A stretch of 64,000 bases of DNA from Dipteronia dyeriana (lineage: Eukaryota; Streptophyta; Magnoliopsida; Sapindales; Sapindaceae). Shown here piece after piece: positions 22,679 to 34,339 of this stretch. Numbering within the stretch: the first letter of the stretch is position 1; the number at the start of each line of letters is the position of its first letter. The translations under genes and the position numbers were made by a program. Under the pieces are notes generated by a model. The model made no database searches. It saw only the letters and a list, made by a program, of their open reading frames with translations, and was not told the origin of the DNA. The DNA lies in the NCBI GenBank assembly GCA_032871835.1, contig CM065297.1, positions 94,013,052 through 94,077,051 of the forward strand, read 5' to 3'.

Positions 22679-23118
22679 TGTTCTTTTTTTGTTTGTCATG
22701 AGTCATTGTGGATTGAATCTGAAATTGTGTTGTTTTATTTTTAGGGTTTATGGCAATGGATTTCTATGTTTTTGTTTTTGTTTTTCAAGTTTCAATGAAA
22801 GAATTAGTGGTTGTAATACAACTCTCACCATTCTTAATAGATTTTTATATGGATTTGAAATTGAATTTGTGGTCTGCTTGAACTTTTTATATTCTTTTTT
22901 TGTTTGCCAAGAGTAATTGTTGATTGAATATGAAATTGTGTTGTTTTCTTTTTAGGGTTTATGGCTATGGATTTCTATGTTTTTGTTTTTGTTTTTTAAG
23001 TTTCAATGAAAGAATCAGTGGTTGTAATACAACTCTCACCATTCTTGATAGATTTCTATATGGATTTGAAATAGAATTTGTGAACTTTTTATATTCTTTT
23101 TTTTTGTTTGTCATGAGT
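22679..23118. repeat. Tandem repeat of ~201 bp, copies 1, 2 and start of 3
   Basis: Units start at GAACTTTTTATxTTC at 22679, 22880 and 23082 (periods 201 and 202). Each contains CATGAGTCATTGTGGATTGAA-like and TTTAGGGTTTATGGC-like words. The third unit is interrupted at 23118 by the LTR element and resumes at 28243. Confidence 0.85.
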
Positions 23119-23974
23119 TATTGACGGTGATTTTTGGATCATATAGGATTGATCACTCATCTAACAAGTTTTTGTAGATTGTTGAAGATGTTATGAGAAA
23201 GATAGAAAAAGAAAAAAATCATATACATATAAGTTTACGTGTACGTGATAAAACCACAAGGTGGGGAAAAATCCACGGTTGCCGGTGACGGCGAGAAGAA
23301 TCCACTATATTATAACGATTACACACTCGATCTCTCCTTTTTTGGGCGTATCTCTCTCTCTTGTTTATTTTCTATATGTTCTCGTATATGCCTTTTGTTA
23401 TATCTTGATTTTGTATCCCCTTTTTTATAATGAGATTATGGGTCTATTTATATGTTCATAGAACCCTAATCATTGTTGCACAAATAAGGAAAGATGATAG
23501 TATTTAATTAGAATTGGTTGCTTGTCTTCTTTCCTGTTTTGGAATTTATCATTATGGAAGTTTTGAGTTCTTTCTTAAATAGAATTCTCTGATATTGGAG
23601 AGGAAACAGGGATATTTCCTTATTGAAGTGTGATTCTAGATTCATTGTTTGAGTAAGACAATTCTTCTTCGTATTTGAGTCGTAGTTGCCTTTAACGTCT
23701 CTCACTCGTTGTTCAACTGACCAATTTTCTAATCCTGACCAGACTTCTTTTATCCCGATCAGATGGTCTCGACCAAGTCCTCTCTACCCGATCGACTAGT
23801 TTTCCCGACCAGGTTATTTGTGCCCGATCGGTTAGCTTCCCTGACCATCTTGGGTAATCTTGACTTGGCCTTAAGATCATTAATTAATTGCCTTGAGTTG
23901 ATCTTTCCTGGCTCTCATGACGTGGCATATCTAATCATGTTGACTCATCGTTCTTCATATTATACTAATAACAT
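23119..23974 (-). repeat. 3' LTR of non-autonomous element
   Basis: The LTR starts TATTGACGGTGATTTTTGG (the expected TG is now TA) and ends near AATAACA. It matches 27382-28242 and, over shorter blocks, the Tat LTR at 54294 (GATTATGGGTCTATTTATATG, AGAACCCTAATC). It contains spaced CCCGATC-type words at about 23753-23840. Confidence 0.85.
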
Positions 23975-23984
23975 TACCCTCTTA
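23975..23984 (-). promoter_or_regulatory. Polypurine tract of non-autonomous element
   Basis: AAGAGGGTAA on the minus strand, next to the LTR and comparable to AAGGGGGTAT at 55170-55180. Confidence 0.6.
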
Positions 23985-24229
23985 AATACACGGGGTCAGA
24001 TAAATAATTATCGTAAATAGGGCACGTTCGGCTGTGTGTGTTTAATTCACACTATCCTTTTTTTGTCTTGTAGTCTATCAATCCTCTTTAATGCTCTATA
24101 GTTATCAACCATGCATATTTTAGCTGAGGAAATCATTGAACATCTTTTTTGAAATTCAAATGGCACATGGTTTTCGGTTCTCGCTCACCTTTCCCCATTT
24201 TTGGCTGATGACGCATGCTTGCCTTGGTA

Positions 24230-24254
24230 ACGTCACTTGCCTATATATATATAT
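24230..24254 (+). promoter_or_regulatory. Candidate promoter of antisense gene
   Basis: ACGTCA at 24230-24235 is followed by a TATATATATATAT stretch at 24242-24254, about 135 bp before the first Met of the gene at 24388. The context is AT-rich, so the TATA could be fortuitous. Confidence 0.4.
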
Positions 24255-24387
24255 TGTCTTGAGGTGTTTCACTTTTCTTTTTACGATTCAACACTTTTTT
24301 TAGTAGAACATACGATTTCTAATTTTCCTTTTCTTCGAGCCCTTTGTCTTCTCAAATCTTTCATCCTTTCAAAAGTTTGTTCAAGGT

Positions 24388-25374
24388 ATGGACCCTATTC
24401 TTTGTCATCAATATTTTGAGCTTTTTCTTTGTGCCACTGATACTGGTGATAACAAGAATATTGCTAGGCTCGAATCCATTCTCTAGGGTCATCTCCCTAC
24501 TTCTTATCAACCCATCGCGTTAAACGTGGATTATTCTATGGTTCACCCAGAGTTTACTAATTTCCCCTCTGATCTTTCTGATTCTGATTCGATTGATGTT
24601 TGTGTAGATATGTCGAAACAAAGCAGTTCCAGATGGACTACTAGGGCTTCTCCTAGGAAATCTTTACGCGCGACAGTCGACTTGAAAATATCCTCACAAC
24701 TTCTCAAAATGAAGAACATAAGGCGTGAGCGACATGCTTTGATGTTGAGGTTCAGCGCCTACCATCCCTGTTCATTTGATTCAGAGATAAATGTTGTGAT
24801 TGAGGTCGAGCTAGCAAAATTCAAGGATCGATTTGATTTGACCGGTGCGTAGAAATTATACGGGGCTATGTTATCTTCAGGGGTCACTCTCCCTCTTCAA
24901 CCTTTTATTGCTCGATTCTTGGCCAATGTTGGCATCGGTCCTGCCCAACTAACCCCCAATTCTTACTGGGTATTAGTCAGTTTGGGGTATCTATGGAAAA
25001 AACTTGGGGAAAAACAACCCCTAAACCCACAAGAAATCCACATCTTTTATACATTGAACCGATCTGATAGTGGGGGAACTTTCTACCTTCAATAGTCATC
25101 TCAAAGCTTGTGGATTCCTCATGGATATAAGGGGAAACCTGTAGCCCCTTCGAAAAAATATCATAAGGATTTATCTGGGAGTTCCCTTCATCGAACAAGT
25201 ACTGAAAGAACATTTGGTTCTTCGTTGGAGGTGTGTAATCTTGAACATTGGAACAAAACATCCCCTTATCTGACAAAGAGACAGGCTGACATTGTTTTCA
25301 AATCGGCTGAGACCTCTTGGGAATACAGGGATCGTCGTTTCCTTTATATTGAACCAGACTTGATTGAGGTATAG
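24388..25374 (+). pseudogene. Antisense extra gene, first part (Transposase_28-like)
   Basis: Related to plant 'putative gypsy type transposon' proteins (Pfam Transposase_28 type), known as an additional ORF in Tat-lineage gypsy elements. Starting at the Met at 24388, the frame shows HQYFELFLCA, matching HRLFKIAFDA in the copy at 55662. Later GVTLPLQPFIARFLANVG and IGPAQLTPNSYWVL are almost identical to that copy. Stops interrupt near 24486, 24850 and 25094, and a frame change follows. The protein's role is unknown; no catalytic motif is seen. A GTATAG donor after 25368 and a TTTCAG acceptor at about 25501 suggest an intron. Confidence 0.75.
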
Positions 25375-25500
25375 CTTTTTCCCGTGATTTCTACTCGTCA
25401 TAAACGATGTGAGTCATCCTTGCTTTATTTTTAATGTAAGCTCTTATGCGTACCTTTCCTCTACGTTGATTATTGATTATCGTGTGGCACTTTCTCTTTC

Positions 25501-26743
25501 AGTATACAATATGGACATCGTCGTAGGTGATCAAGCTAAGAAGGCTAAGCATGTTGATCGAGTCAGTAGGAATACTACAGTCGATCAGGTTGCTAAGGGA
25601 ATTGCTTTGCCTGAACATGATCTTTTGGAACATATTTATGAATCTGTCCGCCATTCCTCATATGTCCCCTCTGAACAGGTTGGTACAAGTGATCGTCATC
25701 TTCCTCAGGCTCGAAGTGATCATCGGGGCCATTTTAAAGAAAGGGGCGGTCGGGTGCGGTCCAGTTTCGAAGCATCTAATCAATGAAGACGTGATGGAGA
25801 TAGGTCTGAAATGGAGCATTGGGAAAGCGATGAATCGCGAAGCGAGAAATCACATGAAGTGGATGTGACAGACAAGGCTCCAAGCCATATGGTGGCTAAG
25901 ACTACTGAAGGGTCATCCACTCCCGATGCCCTTCGTATGAGAGCATGTCTTACATCCGGAGTTGACCCGACATTGCCTACACCAGTGGTCGATCCAATAA
26001 TTTTAGAGAAAGAGGAGGAGGAGGAGGAGGAGGAGGTGGAGGTGGAGGTGGAGGAGGACCAGGAGACGGTTTCCATCTTGATTTCATAAGAACTGTGATC
26101 CAAGAAAAAGATGGATCAGGGTTCATTAAGCTTGTCTTCCACTCACCCCGAACCAATTGAGATTGCTGACCAGGCTCTTCCTTCGAATGAATCTTCCCAG
26201 GTTCAGGCGGTGCCACCCTCTCATTACTCTGAAAAGGCTCCTATACAGTTTACCGTTAGGCACCAGATTGTTTTCTCTGGTTCTTAAGGTGACGATGATG
26301 GTCTCAAAGAGGAAGAGAAGATAGCTAATGAAAGATTCATTGACCTGTCTGATGAGCAGGCTCTCTGTTCTTTTTTGGAATCAAGGGAAGGAGCAACTAT
26401 GCAGTTAAAGGGGGATATTAGGATGAGTGAGCCTATTGGTGCCCCTTTCACTATGCCTGTTGGGTTTATTCACCCCGAGGGTGCTATTAAAGGTCAAATT
26501 TCTGAGAACGAGGCCCCCCGAGTTGCTATATCTACTAATCTTCCTTGGGAAGACGTTGGGATTTCGAAGACTTCAGCCACTGTTGATCATGCTATTCCCT
26601 CCTCTCATCGGGATCAGTCTGCTCCTTTTGTTTCTACCGCTGGGCTTTCTCATTTCCCTTCACCCAGCAGTTCTCAGATCGACCCCCTTTTCATGCTTCG
26701 CTCAATGTCATCTGAGGTCAGATACATTGACAAAAGGTACTAG
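25501..26743 (+). pseudogene. Antisense extra gene, middle part
   Basis: After the presumed acceptor, the frame reads MDIVVGDQAKKAKHVDRVSR. This parallels the start of the second exon in the 55-kb copy (DVVSDLQARHVKAIIQES). It continues as low-complexity hydrophilic sequence with a GAG-repeat-encoded Glu run at 26009-26060 and Ser/Pro-rich parts (26375-26743). At least three frame breaks occur. The Glu-rich run is due to a GGA/GGT microsatellite and may have expanded locally. Confidence 0.55.
26009..26060. repeat. GAG trinucleotide microsatellite
   Basis: GAGGAG changing to GTGGAG units in phase with the surrounding frame (Glu-rich, then Glu/Val). Confidence 0.85.
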
Positions 26744-26884
26744 AAGGATGCCAAAGATGCTGCAGATTTCAAGCGGGTCCATACGATATGTAATAATGAT
26801 GTCTTTGTAAGTTTTTCCACTATCTTGATTGCTTTTCTCCTAATCTTTCCATCTGTCTGATTTACCTTTTGTTGATCCTTTGCG

Positions 26885-27204
26885 ACTCGGGCTCTTTCTA
26901 AGAAGAATAAACACGCTGCTAAGATTTCTCAACTGAAGCTAACTCTCGCCGAGAAGGACGAGGCCCTGAAGTCTTCTGTTGCTAACGTCTTCAAGGCTAG
27001 TCAGTATGCGGAAAAACTGAAGGCACATACAACAACTGAGATGGCTCTAAGAAGGATGCTTGTAAACGTTCAGAATAGAGTCGTTGCATCTGATGAAGCT
27101 CTCAGAGAGCTTACTACAAGGAACATTGAGCTGGATAAGAGAGTTGCCAAGGCTGAACTACAGAGCGCTGAACTTGAATATGTTGGGATTATGCTCGATA
27201 ACAA
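26885..27204 (+). pseudogene. Antisense extra gene, C-terminal coiled coil
   Basis: An open stretch of over 100 codons beginning TRALSKKNKHAAKISQLKL and rich in Ala, Glu, Lys and Leu at heptad spacing. It corresponds in position and composition to the coiled-coil part at 57893-58252 in the Tat element. The frame then runs into AT-rich sequence before the right LTR, so the C-terminus is missing. Confidence 0.6.
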
Positions 27205-27381
27205 GAGTGTAATAATGTATTTGACAATTTTTCATATTAATAAAGTGATTTTTAGTTTAATAAATCTTATAGCATTTATAGTTTAATTATTATATCTATC
27301 AAAAGTAAATAATCATAAGGTCAAAAGACTATGAGAAAAGAAGAATTGTTCGTACATCTGGATATGCATGAGATAGACACA

Positions 27382-28242
27382 ATTTGGTGATTTTTGAATC
27401 ATATGGGATTGATCACGCATCTAACATGTTTTTGTAGATTGTTGAAGATGTTATGAGAAAGATAGAAAAAGAAAAAAAAATCATATACATATAAGTTTAC
27501 GTGTACGTGGTAAAACCCCAAGGTGGGGAACATCCATGGTTGCCGGTGACGGCGAGAAGAATCTACTATATTATAACGATTACAAACTCGATCTCTCCTT
27601 TTTTAGGCGTATCTCTCTCTCTCTTGTTTATTTTCTATATGTTCTCGTATATGCCTTTCGTTATATCTTGATTTTGTATCCCTTTTTTTATAAAGAGATT
27701 ATGGGTCTATTTATATGTGCATAGAACCCTAATCATTGTTGCACAAATAAAGAAAGGTGATAGTATTCAATTAGAATTGGTTGCTTGTTGAAGTCGTCTT
27801 TGTCTTCTTTCCTATTTTGGAATTTATCATTATGGAAGTTTTGAGTTCTTTCCTAAATAGAATTCTCTGATATTGGAGAGAAAATAAGGATATTTCCTTA
27901 TTGAAGTGTGATTCTAGATTCATTGTTTGAGTAAGACAATTCTTCTTCGTATTTGAGTCATAGTTGCCTTTAACGTCTCTCACAAGTTGTTCAACTGACC
28001 AATTGTCTAATCCCGACCAGACTTCTTTTATCCCGATCTGATGGTCCCAACCAAGTCCTTTCTACCCGATCGGCTAGTTTAATCGACCAGGTTATTTGTG
28101 TCCGATCGGTTAGCTTTCCTGACCATCTTGGGTAATCTTGACTTGGCCTTGAGATCATCTATAATTTCCTTGAGTTGATCTTTCCTGGCTCTCGTGACGT
28201 GGCATATCTAATCATGCTGACTCATCGTTCTTCATATTAACA
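27382..28242 (-). repeat. 5' LTR of non-autonomous element
   Basis: It matches the left LTR. The first bases (around ATTTGGTGATTTTTG) have diverged and I cannot identify the primer site in front of it. It ends ATATTAACA before the TGAGT duplication. Confidence 0.8.
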
Positions 28243-28440
28243 TGAGTCATTATGGATTGAATATGAAATTGTGTTGTTTTCTTTTTAGGGTTTATGGTTA
28301 TGGATTTCTATGTTTTTGTTTTAGTTTTTGTTTTTCAAGTTTCAATGAAAGAATCAGTGGTTGTAATACGACTCTCACCATTCTTGATATATTTTTATAA
28401 GGATTTGAAATTGAATTTGTGGTTTGAATCTGAGATGGGT
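28243..28440. repeat. Remainder of third ~201-bp repeat copy
   Basis: It resumes as TGAGTCATTATGGATTGAA and continues through the TTTAGGGTTTATGG and TTTCAATGAAAGAATCAGTG blocks of the repeat at 22679-23118. Confidence 0.8.
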
Positions 28441-28837
28441 TGTTTTAATTTTTCGGGTTTTGATTATGAAACTCTCAATGGTTTCAATGAGTGATTCCTC
28501 TATTTATTTGTTTTTCATTTTTTACTTCAAGAAAGAACTTTGAAGATTGAATATATAGACTGAATATGATATGGGTTTCAGAATTTTTTGGGTGCACCTA
28601 AAGTCACCTTAATGCAAGTGTTGCTACTAATTTTATTGATAAAATATCAGTTTATTTTTTATGAGAATCTCAACTTATTATATTGTCATCCTCGATATCT
28701 ACCCCATCATTTTTAGATGAATTAAAGTCTCTAGAAATCGAAACATTGTGAATTGATGTGTTCTGGCATTGCATTATATTTAAGCTGCAATAATATATAT
28801 ATAATATGTCTGTCAAAACAGAACCGATAGCATACAA
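28441..28837. other. Spacer, no gene seen
   Basis: AT-rich DNA between the repeat and the copia remnant. The left boundary of that copia remnant cannot be placed. Confidence 0.5.
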
Positions 28838-30032
28838 CTATAAAAGAGTAAAACCTACCATTTCTTTTTCAATTTTGGTTGGATTGATTGAAAATTTGAC
28901 TAATAGAGAGTAAGTTATAGATAAAGCGGGTTCATGTAAGGTATATGATAATTGTAAAGACAGAGTTAGAGCTACAGATCCAGCTCCATGAACATGAGTG
29001 GGTGTACCATCAGTGTATGACATATTACAGGATTCAGTTGGACTACGATAACTAAATTTTTTAGAATCAAATGTCATATGGTCCATTGCACTATAGTCAA
29101 TTATCCAAGTATTATTATTAGAAATTGTAAAAATGTCAAAACCAGAATGAATAGTTCCTGAGTTGGAGAATTGAGTTTGAGAGTCATAAATATTACCCCG
29201 TGGGATGAATGAGGAACTACACGAGGAGGATGCTAATGTAAGAGAGACAGTTCCAATCTATGGAGGCCTCATTTTCTTTTTCTTCAAGTACCACTTAGGA
29301 TACCTATGTAATCTCTAGTAGGCATCTGGGTTATGATTCTTCTGTCCATAGTGAGTACATTTAATATACCCTGAATTCCCTTTATTGATTAGTAGAGCAG
29401 AACTGTCACTTACTTGTGGTGAGGCTAGCAGAGTGGCTTGACGTTGTGCTTCACGACGAACATAAGCAAATGCTTATTCAACACCATGAAATGGATCCAT
29501 ACATAAAATATCAGCTCGCACAGTCGCACTTTATCAAATTCTTCGCAGAGTGTACACTCTTTGTTTCTTAATGTGATCATTAAGTCAAACCACATTTGTA
29601 GCATAAGTCATATCATTCGGATATCATTGTTCTAACTCTTGCCAAATTGCGTTCAATTCCTCGTAATACTCAAAAATAGGGCATCTAGATTGATGCATAT
29701 GAACGGTTTTGCTATCCAGTTTATAGATGATGGACTGATTTATACCATCATAGTAGGTACGAGCAACTACTTCCTAAATAGTCCGAGCCGTAGGTAATTG
29801 AATAAAAATTTCCATAATTTTAGGAGTCATAGATCCAAGAAGCCATCCTTGCACAAGAGCATTGTCTGCCAACCATCGTCTATAGGTAGGACTGGTAGTT
29901 GGAGGTTTAGCATTTTCCCATATAGGAACGCCATGTTTGTCTTTTCCAACCCGACGAACTTGCACCATAAGGGATAGTTTGACCTATCTAGTTTAATTTC
30001 AATTTTAGATGAGTTATAATGAAAATAAATTA
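28838..30032 (-). pseudogene. Copia gag and protease remnant
   Basis: The upstream piece 29968-29774 reads YRRWLADNALVQGWLLGSM and ends PTARTI, the conserved Y.RW..DNALV..WL block of a copia gag. Interrupted gag sequence (HQSRCPIFEYYEELN-type) follows to about 29270. The protease piece 29110-28838 contains DHMTFDSKKF; the usual DSGA before it now reads roughly D-Y-S-A. There is no RT or integrase to the left, so pol has been lost. The gag is interrupted by the MITE at 30033. Confidence 0.75.
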
Positions 30033-30973
30033 GGGGGCCGTTTGGTATGAGGTAATCAAAATAATGTGATTCCCAGGAAAGTTAAACACAGGAATGTGAT
30101 TCCTGGAAAACTTGTACACGTGTGTTTGGTTGTGTATGGAAATATTTCGTAGGATTCCTAGGAATATCAATTAACCATGTTTGGTTGTACATGGGAATTT
30201 ATTTTTTTATTATTAAAAACTAAAAAAAAAAATCAACTTATATGGTTAAAAAAATAACCAGATCCATTTCTCAAACATCATCACCATCATCTCTTTCTTT
30301 CCATCTCTCTCTGTCTTTCTCTCCAAATCATCTCCACGTCGTCGTCGCCGCCGCCTTCTGTCGGTCTTGTCTTCATCGCCGTCTTCATCGAAGCTCCCCG
30401 CCACGTCTGCATCGAAGCTCACCATCATCGTCGTTGTCGTCATCGAAGCTTGTTGTCATCGTCTTCGTCTTCGTTCACCGTCGTCGTCTTCGTTCCCCGT
30501 CGCCATCGTCGTTTTCGTCTTCGTCATCATCGAACCTCATCATCGAGCAACCCAGATTTATAGTTGTTGTAATTTTTTTTTTCCTTTTTCTGCTGCTGAT
30601 GATGTTTGAGAAATAGATTTGTGGGAAAAGATTTAATAGAAGATTATTTGAGTTATTATTGTGTTTTGATTAGGGATTTCAAAAATGTAATTGAGGATTT
30701 TGTTATTAACGTGGAGAAGGATTGTGGAGAAGGATTGTGAGGAACAGATAAGAAGAAAAAAAAATTAATGATGGTGGGACCCAAGGTGGGAATCAGATGG
30801 GGTAATCTGAAACCCACCTATTTTGATGGGAATCACATTACCCCTCTAGAGGGTAATTTGATTCCTATGGGATTTACTTTCCCGGGAAACAAAAACCCAA
30901 ATCTGTTACCAAACATGGGAATGCTCTGAGATTCTCATTCCCATGCAAAGATACCACCATACCAAACGACCCC
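30033..30973. mobile_element. MITE, PIF/Harbinger-like, in copia gag
   Basis: A 941-bp block with ends GGGGGCCGTTTGGTATG and, inverted, GGGGTCGTTTGGTATGG. The flank is TTA on the left and TAG on the right, so the 3-bp duplication is imperfect. The sub-terminal parts also pair loosely (GGTAATC/GATTACC-type words). Inside is a Ser-codon-rich stretch (30242-30600, TCATCG repeats) with no recognisable protein. Copia gag sequence continues on both sides. Confidence 0.7.
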
Positions 30974-31048
30974 TAGAGGGAGTGTTGGTGGTGGTGGTGG
31001 TGTCATGTGGCTTGACACATGTGATTCTTCTACATTTGGATTTGCCAT
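30974..31048 (-). pseudogene. Copia gag N-terminus, beyond the MITE
   Basis: From the Met at 31048 the minus strand reads MANPNVEESHVSSHMTPPPP and ends at the MITE edge. A short hydrophilic, Pro-rich start is usual for this gag type. The part resumes at 30032 on the other side of the MITE. Confidence 0.65.
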
Positions 31049-31540
31049 AGTAGTAGTAGCAGTAGTAACAGCAGCAACAGCAGTAGAAGCGGAAGCAAAG
31101 AAGTAAAAAAAATGAACTTTTATTTAAATCGGTTCAAAATGAATTGAGTTCAAACAAAAGTAAATTGAGTTCAAACATATGTAAACCTAAATCGATTCAA
31201 GAGGCAAACCAACAATAGGTCAAGTTTGATAGCGGTGTGAGAAGGTCGGCGAGCAGCGACAGTTGGAAGGATTAGCGACGCAAATCGCTGTTGGAGAATA
31301 GGAAACCAGCATTGGTCAGGTCGGGTCATGAAGAAGTTTCGCAAGCAGAAGCGATGCATGTCGCTAGATAGGGTTAGGATGACCGGAAGAATACCGATGA
31401 CGTAAGATGCTGGTGGTAGAGATTCTGGAGGTAAGGCTTACTGAAAATAAAAGCAATATGTACTATTGCTTATTAGCAATAAAAAAATACAGAAAATGAG
31501 GATTTAGAAAGTAGCAAAAGAACCCTAAACAATTTGTTTA

Positions 31541-31553
31541 GGCTCTAATACCA
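31541..31553 (-). promoter_or_regulatory. Primer binding site of the copia remnant
   Basis: GGCTCTAATACCA is the complement of TGGTATTAGAGCC, a tRNA-Met type site, directly before the LTR edge. Confidence 0.8.
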
Positions 31554-31795
31554 TGAACAAATCAAGAATGTTTGTTGATTTATTCTTCTACATAATGAGG
31601 CAATTTACAGGGAAATACGTATGTGAGAATCAAGGAAATGATCTCTTATAATCAATACAATGATCTCCAACAATCAAGCTACCAATCTCATACAAATCTA
31701 TCATCACTACAAATAATTTACAATCAATTTAAATCCCCTATAATTAGGATAGTCAACTATGCAAATCCTCTACATTAATGACAAATATTCTAACA
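31554..31795 (-). repeat. Short copia 5' LTR (242 bp)
   Basis: It starts TGAACAAATCAAG next to the primer site and ends ATATTCTAACA. On the minus strand it opens TGTTAGAATATTTG, a common copia LTR start. The length fits a small-LTR copia lineage. Confidence 0.75.
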
Positions 31796-33590
31796 AACTT
31801 ATCACAGATAATTATACAGGAAAAAAAAATAACAATGAGCAATAATGAAATAAAACTAGATGAATCAAATGAAAGCACCGATTGTTTCTCTCAATTGCAA
31901 AACAACAAATAAAAAATGTTAGACAGTTAAGAATCTTATATAGAGGAAAGAACAAATACGGTAATTTTTAGGGTTTATGTAATTGTATGTGGATTTACAC
32001 CTTAGATACATGTCGAACATTATTATAATAAGTGTTATTAGTTGATTCTTGCCTTGGTTTTATGTTGAATATTATCGTAGGTTGCTTTAGAACTATTTAG
32101 GAGACTGTGTTATTCAAGCTATGAGATGTGGCTTTGATGGTTTGTGTTGGATGTTTAAGTGCTTGATGAGTATTAGGTTTTAAGAATAAATCATGTTTGT
32201 GCCAATTGTTACTTTGTTGTTGTTTTAGATTGTGTATATGGAGAGGAACATGAACACTTTCTCTTTATTGAAAAAAGTTTAAAAACTCCATTGATTGATT
32301 GTTCAATTAAGCACATGAGTAATGGAAAACCTAACGCAGCTACCCAACATTTAAAGTCAACAGTAGCAGTGGCTGCCGAACAGTGTTTTTCGGTTTGAAG
32401 GTTTGATTTTGCTCTTCCCAATTTCATTTTTATTTAAATTATTTGTTGAGATTGTTAAGAACGTTTGATTTTTTGGTATGGATTTCATTTTAAGAAAATG
32501 TTGATTTCATTTTTTATGGTTTGGTTGATTTGACACTGAACTGAAATAAAGAAATTTCTTGTGAACATTTGAATATCAATATTGATTTGTTGTGATTTAT
32601 TTGACAATGAACTGGTATAAACGATTTCATTTTTTGGTTTGATGGATTCGAATTGTGGGTTTTGTGATTTTGAGAGAATTGAATTGTTTTATGTTGTATT
32701 GAGAAATTGATTTTATTTTGTGAACTGATTATGTTAATTTCTTAGCTGTCCTTATTGGTTTTCTACATATTCTTTGGTTAAAATATGACAGAATTAAAAT
32801 AGGATGTGTTTTTCACTTTGGTTGCTGAGAAATGGAAGGAAGCAAATTTGAAAAAAATGGAAAGAAGTATAAATGAGTTGATGGGTTTCAAAGAGGAGAT
32901 GGATGAGGGTCTTTTTATTGTCGGAGCAGTATGGGAGAGGATTATTTGGGTGTGAACGTGCTCCTTAGTCATCCCCTATTGGGTTTTTAACCATTTGAGG
33001 CGACAAAGACAAGTTCAGAAGTTCATAAATGATTGTCATATTTCTGGATTATCATGGCTACCCTGCTAGCTTGTTGGTTAAGCATGGAATGCAAGCAGTA
33101 ATGGTTTCAATGGTTTCAATCAGAATTAAGAGGAGAGGAAAAACAAGTTTTCTGGAAACTTTACGCATTTCATAATAGCCCATCAGATACATGAGTGATA
33201 TTCCTATTCAAGGAACTCACATATATCGCACACCTTTGTTGTGCACAACACTGTACAACTGATCAATATGATTATGATGGACTCATTTTTTATTTTGCAT
33301 ATTTTGTCACTTATATCATGAACTTACCAAGGGACATATGAGCTTTTTGGTTGCAAGAATTGGATGATTGATTGTTGTTTTCTATTTCTTTTTCATATAT
33401 TTGATTCTCAAGTTTGTACAATTGAGCATATATTTTAAAGTTATATAGAAGATGAAAGCTAAGCTTTTATCAATTCTCGACAATTGATTTGGAAAAACAA
33501 CTCATTCTCATAACATAGTGCAAATGGAAATAAGGGATTAAGGGTGGTCTTGTTTAGTAGAATAGCCATGAAATAGCCATGAAAAAAGTT
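31796..33590. other. Intergenic, no gene seen
   Basis: AT-rich sequence with only short, unrecognised open stretches on both strands. No LTR ends, repeats or RNA genes are evident. Confidence 0.5.
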
Positions 33591-34110
33591 TTAAACAAGT
33601 ACTGCTGTGTTGACAGACATTTTGAAATTGATTTTCCCAAACTTGAAATCACTCTTTAAATTGCAGGAACCAAACTTGAAATCATGCTTTAAATCGCAAG
33701 AACCAAACTTGAAATCAGGCTTTAAATCGCATGAACTAAACTTGAAATCATGTTTTAAATCATAGAAACCAAACTTGAAATCTTGTTCGTTGACAGTTAG
33801 ACATTTTGAAATTGATTTTTCCAAACTTGAAATCACTCTTTAAATCGTACGTAGGAAACTTTAAATCATGCTTTAAATCGCAGGAACCATACTTGAAATC
33901 ATCTTTTAAACGGGTCTGTGTTGACAGACATTTTGAATTGGATTTACCCAAACTTGAAATCACTCTTTAAATCGTACGTAGGAAACTTGAAATTATGCTT
34001 TAAATCGTAGGAATCAAACTTGAAATCATGCTTTAAACATGTATTGTTGCGTTGACAGTTAGATATTTTGAATTGGATTTGCCCAAACTTGAAATCATGC
34101 TTTAAATAAC
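33591..34110. repeat. ~36-bp tandem array (AACTTGAAATCA...TTTAAATCG)
   Basis: More than ten degenerate copies of a unit built from AAACTTGAAATCATGC and TTTAAATCGCAGGAACC, with a longer unit that includes TTGACAGACATTTTGAA. On the minus strand part of it reads as a periodic peptide (KFGSCDLKHDF-type repeat), which follows from the 36-bp period being divisible by three. Confidence 0.8.
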
Positions 34111-34339
34111 AGAGACCCTAAACTTTAACTTCAAATTACAACTTGTAATATTTTTAGAACTTCATATCAGGACATTCTTAGTTACAATAATAAAACATGG
34201 AATAAACTTACAAACTAGAGTTCATACATAAAATAAACTTAAAAAATAGTGTTCATACATGAAATAAGTTCATACTATAACAAAAAGTTCTTACTTAACT
34301 CAAGTTAGTAATAGAACATAAACATAAATAGAAATTACA

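Larger units (their letters stand above)
23119..28242 (-). mobile_element. Non-autonomous LTR element carrying only an antisense gene
   Basis: A 5124-bp element flanked by the 5-bp duplication TGAGT (23114-23118 and 28243-28247). LTRs are 23119-23974 and 27382-28242. A polypurine tract next to the left LTR (TTACCCTCTT at 23975 on the plus strand) shows minus orientation. The 3.4-kb inside has no gag, protease, RT or integrase. It has one degenerate multi-part gene on the plus strand, related to that at 55.7 kb. LTR and polypurine tract resemble those of the Tat element at 54.3 kb, a plausible source of enzymes in trans. Confidence 0.8.

Noticed and set aside
30242..30616. 124-codon open stretch (plus) as a gene
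   Set aside because: It is Ser-rich low-complexity translation of a TCATCG repeat inside a MITE-like element, with no homology I can see.
33591..34110. CRISPR-like regular repeats
   Set aside because: Units are degenerate and contiguous with no unique spacers, and the context is a plant nuclear genome.
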